A stretch of DNA of 64,000 nt from an uncultured Cellvibrionales bacterium (GCA_913019905.1 CAJVZD010000022.1:1-64000); one strand, 5' to 3'. Numbered from the stretch's first letter, positions 1-9,262 are shown. Numbers and translations: made by a program. Notes: generated from the letters alone by a model not told the origin.

Positions 1-621
1 TTAGGAAAAAATTTGAATAAATGCGAAACATCAGTGGATTGGTCAGCAAATTGAAATGCGTTATGACAGACCAACGTCCATTGAGATGGTTACGCGCTCA
101 CCACTGACTTCGAATTTCAAGCTTCCCATATATCTGTACTCGCTACCCCCACATCACAACCTGTATGTTTGGTCTCTGCCATTCACTACAGGGATCTCAG
201 GGTCAGTGCGTTCAGCGAACAGAATCACGTGAATGGATGAACCGGCCTGATGGGGATTTGAGTCGTTTGTTTGCCAATACCCTCCATAGCCTTGGTTTAG
301 CTAACTTCTAATATTTCACTGATGGCCAGTCATCGCAAGTGTCAGTTGATGACGACTTTCTTAACATGGCATTGCCGACTAAAAATCACCGTCTAGTTTG
401 TGTGAATTTCAATATGGAACTAGGAATTTCTGTGTTATATTTATGCCCGCTCTACTTGAACACTCGCAATTCATTCTAAACATATGGATAATTATTAGTC
501 ATCGGCAAACGGAATTTGCAATGTTTCTACGACCCCCTATTAAATTTCAATGGGTAAATGTTACTTTAGTGCTTCTTGACGATATCTGGCAGAGATTAGT
601 AACGAGAAGCGATCCAGTAAA
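1..621. other. Gene-poor left edge, possible decayed coding remnant
   Basis: No convincing intact gene is visible before the histidine kinase. On the plus strand one frame is open from about 17 to 232 and reads as protein-like (motif MVTRSPLTSNFKLPIYLY near 86-139). A second frame is open from about 108 to 311 and ends in a protein-like tail (ESREWMNRPDGDLSRLF). Together they could be one gene broken by a frameshift near 210-230, but no start codon or ribosome site supports it and I do not recognise the family. A 76-codon frame from 398 to 628 has no protein-like character and overlaps the kinase start; I read it as chance. Confidence 0.25.
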
Positions 622-2742
622 GTGGTAGATAATAAAACTATTGAGCACATGTCGATTCTACCTCAACTAATGCTGCAGATTCTGGATGATCTTCACGTAG
701 ACGCAGACACCGTAGATATCGCAAAATTGATTCGCCAGGACTCCACGGCAACGAACCTACTATTTTCTGCCTCAAGTTCATGCGCCACCCCCAACATAGA
801 ACAGGCGCTCCAACAGCTCGGGGAGAATCAGTTTCGCGCCATGCTCGTCAACCATGCGTTTCGCCACTTGGTTTACCCGTCAGTAGGAAAAGCCAGTGAA
901 GATCTTCAAATTCAGTTGTGGAAAAGTTCTTTGGCCTGCGCGCATTTCGCGAGAGCGATTGCAACCTTAACCAACTACCATTCTCTCGAGGAAGCTTACC
1001 TGTCTGGATTAGTTACTAACCATGGTAAGGCTATACTGCTCGAGAAACATAATAACGTCTATATCCAGCTGCTGGAAAACGAGACCTCTCCCAAACGACA
1101 ATCCGATATCGAACAACAGTTGTTTGGCCAAAATCACGTCGATTTAGCGGCAGATATTGTGAGCAACTGGAATCATTCAGGTTTCATGGCAGATGCCGTT
1201 CGCTACCAATACGAACCCTGCGATCAAATTCAAGATGCCCACCATCTCGTAAAGATCATCCACTGTGCCACCTTAGCGGCCGAACCCGGTAAACTGAACC
1301 AAGCGCTTGTCGATGCTGCGAAACAATTGTTTGGCCTCAATGAAGAGTTAACTAGAGAACTCTATTTCAATAATGTCAACGATGTAGACAGTCTGGCAAT
1401 TCAACTGAAGGTCACGGAGGAAAACTCTTACCCTGACGCCCTTCTAGAAGTAGGGCAGCGCTTGGCTGAGCTTAGCGAACTGTCGGTGATGAGTTCAGAA
1501 CTACTGGCTGCTGATAACGCTGTGAGTCTGGCAGCGGCGATTGACAAATGTTTAGCTAGATATTTCGGTATTTCTCGGTCACTGCTGTTTCGTTGTGATG
1601 AAACTCGGAGCCTACTATTCACTCATCATGAAGATCGCGCAACCCAGGCTGATTTCAAAATCGTACTCGAACCTGGTCGTAGCCTGACGGCTGACAGCCT
1701 ACTAAAGATGACGCCGATACAAAGCGATTGCGGTGTTAGCTTAACGGTGGTTGACCGCCAATTACTGCAATTTTGCAATGGCGAGATGCTTGTTTGTCAT
1801 CCCTTAAGGTACAGAGAAAGAGACATAGGCGTGCTTGTTTTCGCGGTCGACCAGGACAAACGTGATTTGCTTAAGTCGAACCGCCGATTACTAAACAAGC
1901 TCTGCAAACAAACAGCACAATCCATGGCAATGCAGCACGACTATTTTTTCTCGAAGTCCACCACAGAAGATTCTTCCTCCTTTAGTTATCCCCAAAAAAT
2001 CAGTGAAGCGGTGCATGAGGCCAGTAACCCATTAAGCATCATTCACAATTATCTTGAAGTGCTACGAGTCGAATTAGGGGATGAGCACGAGGCCAATGGT
2101 AGCCTGGCCTTGATTAAAGAGGAAATTGAAAGAGTGGGTGGCATCCTCAGCGAACTGAAATGTCCAACCGATATAGAAACCGCACAAAAACATGCTCCGC
2201 AGGCAATATTCAGTGTTAGCCGAGTCATTGAAGATACTTCTCAGATTATTAAAGAGTCGATATGTGCTTCGAAAAATCTAACGCTTAAGCTAAATGTAGA
2301 TAAGGCGCTAACTGAAATCCCGGGGAGCTCAAATCCACTGAAACAAATTTTGACTAATTTGCTAAAAAATTCCGTCGAAGCATTAGCCGAAGGTGGTCAA
2401 ATAGACGTTAGCAGTGATAACCATGCAAGTTTTGGTGGCCGCGACTGTGTATTAATTAGTGTGCGTGACAACGGCACTGGACTGCCTGAGGATATCAAAC
2501 GAAAGCTGTTTTATCCGGTCACTTCAAGCAAGGGTAGTAGCTATTCAGGCCTAGGCTTGAGCATTGTTAAAAAACTGGTTGATTCGATGAACGGCCACAT
2601 TGTTTGCCGCAGCAACGCAAATACAGGAACGGAGTTTCAAATTTTGCTTCCAAAGACGCAGATCGGTTCTGACATGCTGAATCCTGGAGGCGGCGAAAAT
2701 CAAGGGCAGTATTTCAAACCGCTGCCAATGACCATTCAGTGA
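622..2742 (+). CDS. HDOD-GAF sensor histidine kinase
   Basis: A 706-residue, apparently cytoplasmic signalling protein. The N-terminal 200 or so residues resemble an HDOD output domain (LPQLMLQILDDL at the start). Roughly residues 285-440 look like a GAF sensor domain. The C-terminal third is a histidine kinase: H-box with H465 in EAVHEASNPLSIIHNYL, N-box with N583 in ILTNLLKNSVEAL, G1 box DNGTGLP from D616, and G2 box GLGLSIVKKL near 643. There is no signal peptide or membrane segment, so it should sense an internal signal. No receiver domain is present and no response regulator lies nearby, so it is an orphan kinase. The start is a GTG; an ATG 27 bases downstream (649) is equally possible because neither has a strong ribosome site. 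HDOD fused directly to a kinase is known from gammaproteobacterial orphan sensors; the partner cannot be inferred here. Confidence 0.9.
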   Translation: MVDNKTIEHMSILPQLMLQILDDLHVDADTVDIAKLIRQDSTATNLLFSASSSCATPNIEQALQQLGENQFRAMLVNHAFRHLVYPSVGKASEDLQIQLWKSSLACAHFARAIATLTNYHSLEEAYLSGLVTNHGKAILLEKHNNVYIQLLENETSPKRQSDIEQQLFGQNHVDLAADIVSNWNHSGFMADAVRYQYEPCDQIQDAHHLVKIIHCATLAAEPGKLNQALVDAAKQLFGLNEELTRELYFNNVNDVDSLAIQLKVTEENSYPDALLEVGQRLAELSELSVMSSELLAADNAVSLAAAIDKCLARYFGISRSLLFRCDETRSLLFTHHEDRATQADFKIVLEPGRSLTADSLLKMTPIQSDCGVSLTVVDRQLLQFCNGEMLVCHPLRYRERDIGVLVFAVDQDKRDLLKSNRRLLNKLCKQTAQSMAMQHDYFFSKSTTEDSSSFSYPQKISEAVHEASNPLSIIHNYLEVLRVELGDEHEANGSLALIKEEIERVGGILSELKCPTDIETAQKHAPQAIFSVSRVIEDTSQIIKESICASKNLTLKLNVDKALTEIPGSSNPLKQILTNLLKNSVEALAEGGQIDVSSDNHASFGGRDCVLISVRDNGTGLPEDIKRKLFYPVTSSKGSSYSGLGLSIVKKLVDSMNGHIVCRSNANTGTEFQILLPKTQIGSDMLNPGGGENQGQYFKPLPMTIQ

Positions 2743-2790
2743 TTTTTTTACCTCATCTATAATCAGAGGCAATTACCGACCACTAACGGG

Positions 2791-2815
2791 AGAGTGGAGA
2801 GTGGAGAGTGGAGAG
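2791..2815 (+). repeat. 7-bp tandem repeat, AGAGTGG x3.6
   Basis: Three perfect copies of AGAGTGG followed by AGAG. The GTG start proposed for the next gene lies inside the array, and the purine-rich units could themselves act as ribosome-binding sequence. A change in copy number would alter start context. Confidence 0.8.
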
Positions 2816-3238
2816 AATAACTGGCACAGCAAGGGAACGTGTGAGTGCCGGGAGCATCACGGCAGAGCTTATGGCTTCACTGATATTTACGGCAACCGGA
2901 CCGGCGCCGAAACAGTGGACATGGCCCGGGATTTTGCCGCTATCCGAACAGTAGATCCCCTTTACTGCCTATTTAATTATCGCGATACCGAAACTGTCAC
3001 CACTAACGCCGAACGCTCCCAGATTCTCGATTTTCGGATTTCCAGTGGAGTCACTAAACTACGGTATGTTTTTATTATCGATCAAGCCTATTACGATCCC
3101 CTCGAACAAGCCCATCAAATGTTGATGAATACAAAAGAAATTGATGCGCAGCTGGCTGTATTCCCGACCTTGGAAGAGGGCGAAGCGTATTTGTTTAAAA
3201 TGCTCAGCGAAGAACAGCGTGAGCAAGTGGAGTTGTAA
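2801..3238 (+). CDS. Conserved-looking hypothetical protein, possibly STAS/SpoIIAA-like
   Basis: A 145-residue soluble protein without signal peptide or membrane segments. The sequence after residue 20 has the alternating strand/helix look of a small alpha/beta fold, with motifs AYGFTDIYGNRTGAETVDMA, SQILDFRISSGVTKLRYVF and QLAVFPTLEEGEAYLFKML. The last part resembles the helix-strand pattern of SpoIIAA-like/STAS proteins, but I cannot name the family with confidence. The proposed GTG start lies inside a short tandem repeat and the first 18 residues look unlike the rest, so the true start may be later. It follows the HDOD kinase on the same strand after 58 bases and could be co-transcribed with it, which would fit a signalling partner (inference only). 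Confidence 0.65.
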   Translation: MESGENNWHSKGTCECREHHGRAYGFTDIYGNRTGAETVDMARDFAAIRTVDPLYCLFNYRDTETVTTNAERSQILDFRISSGVTKLRYVFIIDQAYYDPLEQAHQMLMNTKEIDAQLAVFPTLEEGEAYLFKMLSEEQREQVEL

Positions 3239-3316
3239 ACCTGAAATAATCGATTAATCGTGCGAGTCGCTACGAAATTTGCAGATCACATGCCTTCCGT
3301 AATATTCGAAATCACT

Positions 3317-3961
3317 TTATTTTTCTCGGTAGAATGTAAAAGAGCGTAATAATTTCCTTAGCTTCTGCAGTTGTGTTGCACTCGACGCCTTTGAAAATGT
3401 TGACAGGTGTAAGTGAATCCAGGTGCCGGAATCCACTAGGTGAGATTCTATATTGAGCTGTTCGCCTGCCGCAATACTGGCAGAATACGAAACGGTTTCC
3501 CACCGTCCTTCCGTTCCGTAAACGACATTTTTAGGCACAGGGATCTTATTTTTTGCTTGCTTCCAATTCTTCAAATTGGCATCCATCACCGCTTTTATGC
3601 CGGGCTATTTCCGTGAAGGTTCGACCCATCCAGATACAATAATGGGCTCTTTTTTGTTCAAGTTGGAAAACTCAAAGCGTGAATTCCCAGATTTGACAGT
3701 TTGGTAGGGTATGTTCAGCTTGGGTAATACCAATACTATTTTGCTTTCATCCGTCGTTACTTCGTACGCTGAGCGACCGGAGTGATTAGACTCTCGAATT
3801 TCAATCCCATTGGGGATGCCAAGGGAAAACGATCTATTCGCTGAATTATTTTTGGATTTTTCAGTTACGCCGCGAGTCAAAACCGAAAAAGCCTTCGCGT
3901 AATCAGCGGACAAAGTGTTTACCGCAAGTAGGCTGCCTCGCACCAGGTATTTGTCGCTCAC
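3317..3961 (-). pseudogene. Hypothetical protein gene interrupted by an in-frame TAG
   Basis: Two open segments, 3605-3961 and 3317-3589 on the minus strand, are in the same frame and separated only by a TAG at 3605-3607 and four sense codons. Reading through gives about 213 residues with continuous character: an N-terminal part with NTLSADYAKAFSVLTRGV and SFSLGIPNGIEIRESNHSGR, the junction EPSRK-stop-PGIKAVMDANLK, and a C-terminal part with GRWETVSYSASIAAGEQ and LVDSGTWIHLHLSTFSK. The C-terminal half looks like a periplasmic or secreted domain of unknown function. The upstream side is also incomplete: the only start is a GTG, an in-frame TAA lies two codons before it, and there is no signal sequence or good ribosome site. 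I read it as a decayed gene with a 5' truncation and a nonsense mutation, probably Tyr to TAG. Confidence 0.65.
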
Positions 3962-4317
3962 AATTTAATCCGATCAAGGGCCTGAGTAAGGGTTCAGTGT
4001 TCCGATACCAAAGTGAAGGGCCAACGGCATCAGCTTCCCAATGGAGCCGCAGGATGCCGAGATCTTACAGGACTTGAATGAGCTTAGACAGCTGCAAAAG
4101 CAGCAGATAGATTGCGCGCCGTTTTTATGCTTTTCGCAAGCTCAGATCGGTTTTCGGGTTTTTCATGTGCCTTCTAAACAGCTTCAAATTCAAATCTCTC
4201 ACTGAATGAATTCTCACTATCTGTATAGGTTAAAGGCGACCACATTGTCACCCAAGGTGGCGGCTGCCACTCAATGACCACCTGCAGCTCTTTATGCAGG
4301 GCTACTGGGATGCAGGG
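3962..4317. other. Gap with a 54-codon open frame and a 16-bp duplication
   Basis: The plus strand carries a short frame at 4041-4205 (54 residues) beginning MEPQDAEILQDLNELRQLQK, strongly helical and protein-like, with no clear ribosome site. Its compatible frame continues upstream without a start, so it may be a remnant rather than a gene. At 4294-4325 a 16-bp unit (ATGCAGGGCTACTGGG) is perfectly duplicated. The second copy contains the stop codon of the next minus-strand gene. Confidence 0.4.
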
Positions 4318-5010
4318 CTACTGGGCGGTTGGCTCATCATTTCGATTCTTAATGCCAGGACGCCAAGCCGTGGGTCCACCGCGACCAAGGCTATCCAATT
4401 CTATACCCGCGATGGGATCTTTGCCTTGCAGGTATAAATCCAGATACTCCAACTGATCGATACCCCAAAACAATTGGTCTTCGATTAACATGGTGGGCAC
4501 GCCAAAAACACCTTGGCCAATAGCAGAGTCGGTATTGGCTCGCAGTGCTTGTTTCACGAGAGGTTCTTTGGACTGGGCGACCAATCCAGGCCCGTCGAAA
4601 CCTGCCGCGGCCAGGGCCGTCGCAATTTCTTCATCATCGCCCAAATCCCCTCCCTGCTCCCATCCCAGTGAGTACAGACAATCGACAACCCCTGTCTGGT
4701 TCTCTCCCGCAACTTCCACCGTAGACACACGCAGGGTAGTGAGCGGATTAAAAGGATGGTGCTTGGGGCCGTTATAGGAAATCCCATTCAACGCCGCATA
4801 ACGCATACATTGTTTGGCTGTGTGGCGTGCTTTCGGCGGAATTTCAGCAGGGCCGAGCTGACCCCAGTGATTGAGCAGACCGGCAAACACCACCGGATAA
4901 TAGTCCAATTTCACACCGTGCCTTGCGCACAAATTCGGCAATTTGCGAGAGGCAAAAAAGGCAAATGGAGATAGGTAGTCGAAATAAAAACGCAGTGTTC
5001 TGTCATTCAT
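4318..5010 (-). CDS. 2-hydroxychromene-2-carboxylate isomerase-like protein (DsbA fold)
   Basis: A 230-residue protein of the thioredoxin-fold HCCA isomerase/kappa-class glutathione transferase family. It opens with the family's typical MNDRTLRFYFDYLSPFAFFA, where the serine after YL replaces the DsbA CxxC cysteine. It ends with the conserved GQGVFGVPTMLIEDQLFWG-type segment that holds the cis-proline of the fold. Family members isomerise 2-hydroxychromene-2-carboxylate in naphthalene-type degradation or act as glutathione-dependent isomerases; the actual substrate is unknown. The start is the ATG at 5010, which has AGGAAG seven bases upstream; a GTG/TTG-type extension of ten codons is less likely. 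The gene stands alone with no aromatic-degradation genes beside it. Its stop codon falls inside a 16-bp tandem duplication. Confidence 0.88.
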   Translation of the reverse strand: MNDRTLRFYFDYLSPFAFFASRKLPNLCARHGVKLDYYPVVFAGLLNHWGQLGPAEIPPKARHTAKQCMRYAALNGISYNGPKHHPFNPLTTLRVSTVEVAGENQTGVVDCLYSLGWEQGGDLGDDEEIATALAAAGFDGPGLVAQSKEPLVKQALRANTDSAIGQGVFGVPTMLIEDQLFWGIDQLEYLDLYLQGKDPIAGIELDSLGRGGPTAWRPGIKNRNDEPTAQ

Positions 5011-5238
5011 AAAATTGCTTCCTAAAAACCAAGCTGACACGTCAAGCTTAGCCCACGACTTTGAGGATCTGTGAAAAACACCCGTATTGGCATTAGCAGC
5101 ACTTGTTAGTAAAAGTCATCAATCACCGCTCCCAACAAAACCGGATGGGCGACTGCCAGGGAAGCCGCTCAGATGTCATCACTAAAAGACTAAATGGCAC
5201 CGCCATCCAACTAACCATGCACGACAACTCTTTCTGCA

Positions 5239-5988
5239 CTAACGCTTACACTCAATTAAAGCTCGATTAAATTCATCTAAAATAAGCGGATTTTTCTGCA
5301 GAAAAAAGTTACCAAAAAACAGAAAAAAAGGTGCGTCCTCGAGTTTTTCATAAGCAAAGTCACCGAACTGCTCGCCATCCATTTGCTTGTCTTCAATGGT
5401 GATAGAGATAGCCACCTGCGAAGCCACGAATCCATCCAAGCGATCAGCAGCCAACATGTAGAGCATCTGGTCATATCCCTTGAGCATGATAGCTTCGCCG
5501 TATGTTTTCGCCAAATTGAGTTCCCGCTCAGCTCCATTTAATACGCCGATACGGGGAAGCGGTACACCAAGTCCCGTTGCGGGCTTTTCCTTGGCGTATT
5601 TGGGCGTAACAAGCACCTTGTAATCATCAAGTATGGGGCCGCTAGCCGTAGAAATTTTATTTCGTCGGCTTGCTTTGTTTGCCGGGAAAAAACCATCCGC
5701 CTCGTGAGTACTAATATTGTGTTGAATTCTAGGAAACGGAGCCTGGGAAAATAGTACCTTGCGACCTATACGCTTAAAACCGCATGCAACCAAGTCTGGC
5801 AGCTGACCACTAGCGCGGCCGTTTTTGAAGGCCATCATCCTTTTACTAGCCGGGCCTACAGCGCCTCCAGGGAAATGAATTCTAACTGCCGTACCGTCAA
5901 TCAAATCAGTATCAGAGTTAACTTGACCAGAGAGACAGACGACAACTAATGCCAACACCCATTTGGCAGCTGAGCCCGTGTAGCGCAT
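5239..5988 (-). CDS. Periplasmic solute-binding protein, SBP_bac_3-like
   Basis: A 249-residue protein with a clear Sec signal peptide (hydrophobic stretch WVLALVVVCLSGQVNS in the first 25 residues). The rest has the two-lobe layout of small extracellular solute-binding proteins of the amino-acid/sensor type: LPDLVACGFKRIGRKVLFSQ early, RIGVLNGAERELNLAKTYGE in the middle, and MLYMLAADRLDGFVASQVA later, the typical substrate-channel region. It has no ABC transporter permease or ATPase beside it, so it is an orphan binding protein that may feed a sensor or no longer serve transport. The ATG start is supported by GGAGGGAAGGG ten bases upstream. It resembles the binding domains of the sensor cyclase at 32383-34656 in kind, though not obviously in sequence. 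Confidence 0.75.
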   Translation of the reverse strand: MRYTGSAAKWVLALVVVCLSGQVNSDTDLIDGTAVRIHFPGGAVGPASKRMMAFKNGRASGQLPDLVACGFKRIGRKVLFSQAPFPRIQHNISTHEADGFFPANKASRRNKISTASGPILDDYKVLVTPKYAKEKPATGLGVPLPRIGVLNGAERELNLAKTYGEAIMLKGYDQMLYMLAADRLDGFVASQVAISITIEDKQMDGEQFGDFAYEKLEDAPFFLFFGNFFLQKNPLILDEFNRALIECKR

Positions 5989-6131
5989 TTATACCCTTCC
6001 CTCCACATATTAGGTAATAAAATTTAGCGAGTAACAACAAATTTTGCCTCACTCTTGTCAAATTGCGAGACGAATCAACACCCCGTTTTTTCCCTACCAT
6101 ACACTGAGTATTGGGCCTGTACAATTATGAC

Positions 6132-7010
6132 CTAGGCTTCGGATGCTGCGGCTAATGCGGTTGCGTCACTTTGGTGGTCTGATTGCCACTCTGGCGGGCC
6201 GAAGACCAATGCTACGACTTCTTTAGCGCTTTTAGCCGTACGCAGGTCCCTGAACATTTGAATCCAGATATGAAAGGTGATTTTGAACGGATTATTGGTC
6301 TTAATATCATTAACCAGCCCGTACACCACCGCTTCGATTTCAGGCTCGAAGGTCCCAAACATGCGATCCCAGATAATCAGTAAATTACCGTAGTTTTTGT
6401 CGATGTACTGAGGATTGCTGCCATGATGAACACGGTGGTGTGATGGCGTGTTCATTATCCATTCCAAAGGCCCCATTTTCCCTATCCACTTGGTGTGTCC
6501 GACCACACCCCAGAGTGTCGCCATCACTCCGGCTACGGCGGTAACCGTGGGATCAAAACCGATCAATGGCAATACTACGAAAAAGGGAATTTTCGATACT
6601 GGCCCAAACCAGGCCTGGCGAAAAGCCACCACAAAATTCATTTCCTCGCTGCAGTGATGATTCATATGCACCGCCCATAAAACACGCACACGATGGGAAC
6701 AGCGGTGATACCAATAAAACACCAGGTCAATCATTACCAAGGTTATCAACCACACCATCCAGGGCTGAAACAGCTCGTTGATGGTGAAAAATCTGAATTG
6801 ATAGAGGTATAGACTCAAACCGAGAGCAGTCGCTTTGATGAGGGCAGCGGCCAATATATTGCCCGCAAGCAACCCGAGACTACCCAGTGTATCGGGCCCC
6901 TGATAAAAGTTTTTCTTGTGCCAGGCTGAGAAGCTGGCCTCGGCAAAAATCATAACCAGGATGATGGGTACGGCGATAATGTATACGTCGTTAGTGCTGG
7001 GTATATTCAT
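6132..7010 (-). CDS. Fatty acid hydroxylase/sterol desaturase family membrane protein
   Basis: A 292-residue integral membrane di-iron oxygenase. Several hydrophobic segments occur in the first 170 residues, and the eight-histidine iron-binding set of the family is present: HRCSH, then HMNHH some 15 residues later, and HHRVHH near residue 195. Family members hydroxylate or desaturate lipids, sterols or carotenoids at the membrane face using an electron donor. The substrate is not evident. Downstream of a TetR gene on the same strand and close to a beta-oxidation operon, a role in lipid or sterol modification is plausible (inference). No fused cytochrome b5 or reductase domain is seen. Confidence 0.88.
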   Translation of the reverse strand: MNIPSTNDVYIIAVPIILVMIFAEASFSAWHKKNFYQGPDTLGSLGLLAGNILAAALIKATALGLSLYLYQFRFFTINELFQPWMVWLITLVMIDLVFYWYHRCSHRVRVLWAVHMNHHCSEEMNFVVAFRQAWFGPVSKIPFFVVLPLIGFDPTVTAVAGVMATLWGVVGHTKWIGKMGPLEWIMNTPSHHRVHHGSNPQYIDKNYGNLLIIWDRMFGTFEPEIEAVVYGLVNDIKTNNPFKITFHIWIQMFRDLRTAKSAKEVVALVFGPPEWQSDHQSDATALAAASEA

Positions 7011-7172
7011 ACGGTTGAATGACCTTCTCTAATTTACTTTTAATCGTTGTGAGGCGGCACCGGTAAGACACCAACTTCACGGTAATACCTACTTTGCGGC
7101 AACCACTACGTGATAACAGCGACGTGACAACGAACAGGCGACAGCGACTAATTATTGGCTTCTTACCAAAAG

Positions 7173-7784
7173 CTACGAGTGATTCTCTGTAGTCTCTCGC
7201 AACGCACCCAGTGACCAAATTTCAATTGCTTGCGCCAATACCTCCCGGCGGGTGACGTTATGCCTCTCGCAATACTCGGCGTCGGTGGACTTTACGATCA
7301 TCTCCAGCAACATAGTTAAAGCGATATCCGCATTCAGGCCCTGGCGTATTGCGGAGGTCAGGTTTTCTTGTGAGCGCTTGAGAAATTTCCGCTGTTGCCG
7401 AGTAAATATTTCATGGGCTTTGGGGAAATCACGTTCCAACTGCAACCAGAATTGTTCACTAAACTGACTGGTGTATTCCAGCCATTCAATGGCCATGCAC
7501 TCTATTCGTGCACGCGGGCCAAGACCCCGGTCCAATCCCTCCTGCTGACGCAATGAACGCTTTTCGGCATGTCTTTGCATCATCGCGGTCACCATCTCGG
7601 CTTTATTGGGAAATAGCCGATACAGCGTTTTGGTACTGATACCCAATTCACGAACCAGTTCGGCCATCACGACCCGCTTTGGTCCTACGGTCCTGGCTTG
7701 CCGCTCAAAGATATCCAGAATACGTTGCATGGTAATGGAGTTGTTGTCGCCGTTCGCCATTATTACCGGTACATTTGAGACCAT
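7173..7784 (-). CDS. TetR/AcrR-family transcriptional regulator
   Basis: A 203-residue repressor-type protein. The DNA-binding helix-turn-helix spans about residues 20-65, with VVMAELVRELGISTKTLYRLF as the recognition region; the C-terminal ligand domain is helical and has no family-specific motif I recognise. It is divergent from the thiolase operon that starts 252 bases away and lies 162 bases upstream of the membrane hydroxylase on the same strand, so either may be its target. A 9-bp inverted repeat at 7830-7857 lies 46-73 bases upstream of its start and is a candidate autoregulatory operator. Confidence 0.88.
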   Translation of the reverse strand: MVSNVPVIMANGDNNSITMQRILDIFERQARTVGPKRVVMAELVRELGISTKTLYRLFPNKAEMVTAMMQRHAEKRSLRQQEGLDRGLGPRARIECMAIEWLEYTSQFSEQFWLQLERDFPKAHEIFTRQQRKFLKRSQENLTSAIRQGLNADIALTMLLEMIVKSTDAEYCERHNVTRREVLAQAIEIWSLGALRETTENHS

Positions 7785-7829
7785 TGCTGCTTAATCCTGA
7801 TGAATGCGTAATCAAAAAGATTTCGCCCT

Positions 7830-7857
7830 GGAAAATATAGAAAGCATAATATTTTCC
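7830..7857. promoter_or_regulatory. Inverted repeat in the TetR/thiolase divergent region
   Basis: GGAAAATAT and its perfect reverse complement ATATTTTCC are separated by ten bases. The site lies between the TetR gene (ends its 5' side at 7784) and the thiolase operon (starts 8037). Position and symmetry suit an operator, possibly for the adjacent TetR protein. This is inference from symmetry only. Confidence 0.45.
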
Positions 7858-7995
7858 ATCCTTTCCGAAGTCAATATAAACCGTACGCGACAATCATTAT
7901 TAACAGCCATATCAGTCGCTTTCGTTTCAGCCGTAGCAGTCCCATCCCGGCACTCGCAGCCCAAAACATTGACACACCAACGCCAAATTCATATA

Positions 7996-8017
7996 TTACT
8001 TACTGTACAGTAAACAA
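7996..8017. promoter_or_regulatory. Putative TetR operator upstream of thiolase operon
   Basis: The site reads TTACTTAC-TGTACA-GTAAACAA and contains a perfect 14-bp palindrome, TTACTGTACAGTAA (8000-8013). It ends 19 bases before the thiolase ATG, just ahead of its ribosome site, where a bound repressor would block transcription start. The same half-sites with the same 6-bp spacing occur at 13122-13143 upstream of the acyl-CoA dehydrogenase. The likely binder is the TetR protein encoded at 11126-11731, which closes this operon; the TetR at 7173-7784 is the alternative. Confidence 0.65.
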
Positions 8018-8036
8018 TATATTACGGAGAGCAAAT

Positions 8037-9218
8037 ATGTCAAAAGTACAAGTTGCCGGTGTTGGCATGATTCCCTTCACCAAACCAGGCCAAAGTGACG
8101 ACTACAACGTCATGGGCGAAACCGCCGCGAAACTGGCGATTGAAGATGCCGGCCTTAGCTACCAAGATATTGGCCAGGTCTATGTGGGTTATGTCTACGG
8201 TGACTCTACTGCAGGGCAAGCCGCAGTTTATGGCCTTGGCATGACCGGCGTGCCGGTGATCAATGTCAATAATAATTGTGCCACTGGCTCTTCAGCGCTA
8301 TTTATGGCGCGCCAGGCAGTGCAATCTGGCATGGTGGAATGCGCTTTGGCGTTAGGCTTTGAGCAAATGGTGCCGGGTGCCTTGGGCGCCGTTTTTAATG
8401 ACCGTCCTAGCCCTATGCAGCGCATGTTTAAAGAAATGGTAGACATTCAAGGCTTCGATAAAAAAGCGCCAGGAGCGGCGCAATTTTTTGGTGGCGCGGG
8501 CAAAGAATATGCCGAGCAATACGGCACCAAAGATGAAACTTTTGCGAAAATTTCTGAAAAAGCACGCATCCACGCGGCGAATAACCCCTACGCGGTATTC
8601 CGTGAATTGCTAAGTGTTGAACAAATCATGCAGTCACCGCATATTTTTGGACCACTAACCCGTTTTCAGTGTTGCCCTCCCACTTGTGGTGCCGCCGCTG
8701 CGGTTATTTGTAGCGAAGAATTTGCGAAAAAGCACGGCATTACGAATGCGATCACCATTAAAGCCCAAGCTATGACCACCGATTTCCCCAGTACGCTTGA
8801 AGAACATTCTATGCGCAAGCTGATTGGTTATGACATGGCACAAGCTGCGGCAAACCAGGTTTTTGAAGAATCCGGGGTAGGACCGCAAGAAGTGCAAGTG
8901 GTTGAGCTACATGACTGTTTTACTGCGAATGAATTATTAACTTACGAAGCGCTCGGCCTAACCGACCCTGGCACCGCCGAGAAATTTATCTGGGATGGCG
9001 ACAATACCTATGGCGGCCGGGTCGTGACCAACCCGTCTGGAGGCCTTTTATCAAAAGGACATCCCTTAGGCGCTACTGGTTTAGCTCAATGTACTGAGCT
9101 GGTTTGGCAGTTACGCGGTGATGCCGGTGACCGCCAGGTAGATGGCGCGCAACACGCTCTACAACATAATTTGGGTTTAGGCGGCGCCTGTGTGGTCACC
9201 CTATATGGCAAAGACTAA
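8037..9218 (+). CDS. SCP2-type thiolase (acetyl-CoA acyltransferase / lipid-transfer thiolase)
   Basis: A 393-residue thiolase-fold enzyme of the sterol carrier protein X/lipid-transfer class. The nucleophile is C81 in NNNCATGSSAL, a histidine lies in VELHDCFTANELL, and H342 sits in LLSKGHPLGATG, followed by the C-terminal GLGGACVV motif. Such enzymes cleave 3-ketoacyl-CoA thiolytically, or act as aldolase partners, in breakdown of steroid side chains and other bulky acyl chains. It is the first gene of a five-gene plus-strand operon. The start has a good ribosome site (GGAGAG). A 22-bp palindromic operator-like site ends 19 bases before the start, implying repression by a TetR protein. Full length for the family. 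Confidence 0.92.
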   Translation: MSKVQVAGVGMIPFTKPGQSDDYNVMGETAAKLAIEDAGLSYQDIGQVYVGYVYGDSTAGQAAVYGLGMTGVPVINVNNNCATGSSALFMARQAVQSGMVECALALGFEQMVPGALGAVFNDRPSPMQRMFKEMVDIQGFDKKAPGAAQFFGGAGKEYAEQYGTKDETFAKISEKARIHAANNPYAVFRELLSVEQIMQSPHIFGPLTRFQCCPPTCGAAAAVICSEEFAKKHGITNAITIKAQAMTTDFPSTLEEHSMRKLIGYDMAQAAANQVFEESGVGPQEVQVVELHDCFTANELLTYEALGLTDPGTAEKFIWDGDNTYGGRVVTNPSGGLLSKGHPLGATGLAQCTELVWQLRGDAGDRQVDGAQHALQHNLGLGGACVVTLYGKD

Positions 9219-9227
9219 ACTTTTCCT

Positions 9228-9241
9228 GGGGCGTAAGCCCC
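9228..9241 (+). terminator. Small GC hairpin after thiolase, possible attenuator
   Basis: GGGGC-GTAA-GCCCC is a five-pair stem with a tetraloop, followed by TCTTTATT. It lies 9 bases after the thiolase stop and before the next gene of the same operon. A partial terminator here would lower expression of the downstream hydratase genes relative to thiolase. Confidence 0.5.
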
Positions 9242-9262
9242 TCTTTATTATGGAGCTAACAT

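Noticed and set aside
398-628. 76-codon plus-strand frame before the kinase
   Set aside because: No ribosome site, no protein-like motif, and it overlaps the kinase start.
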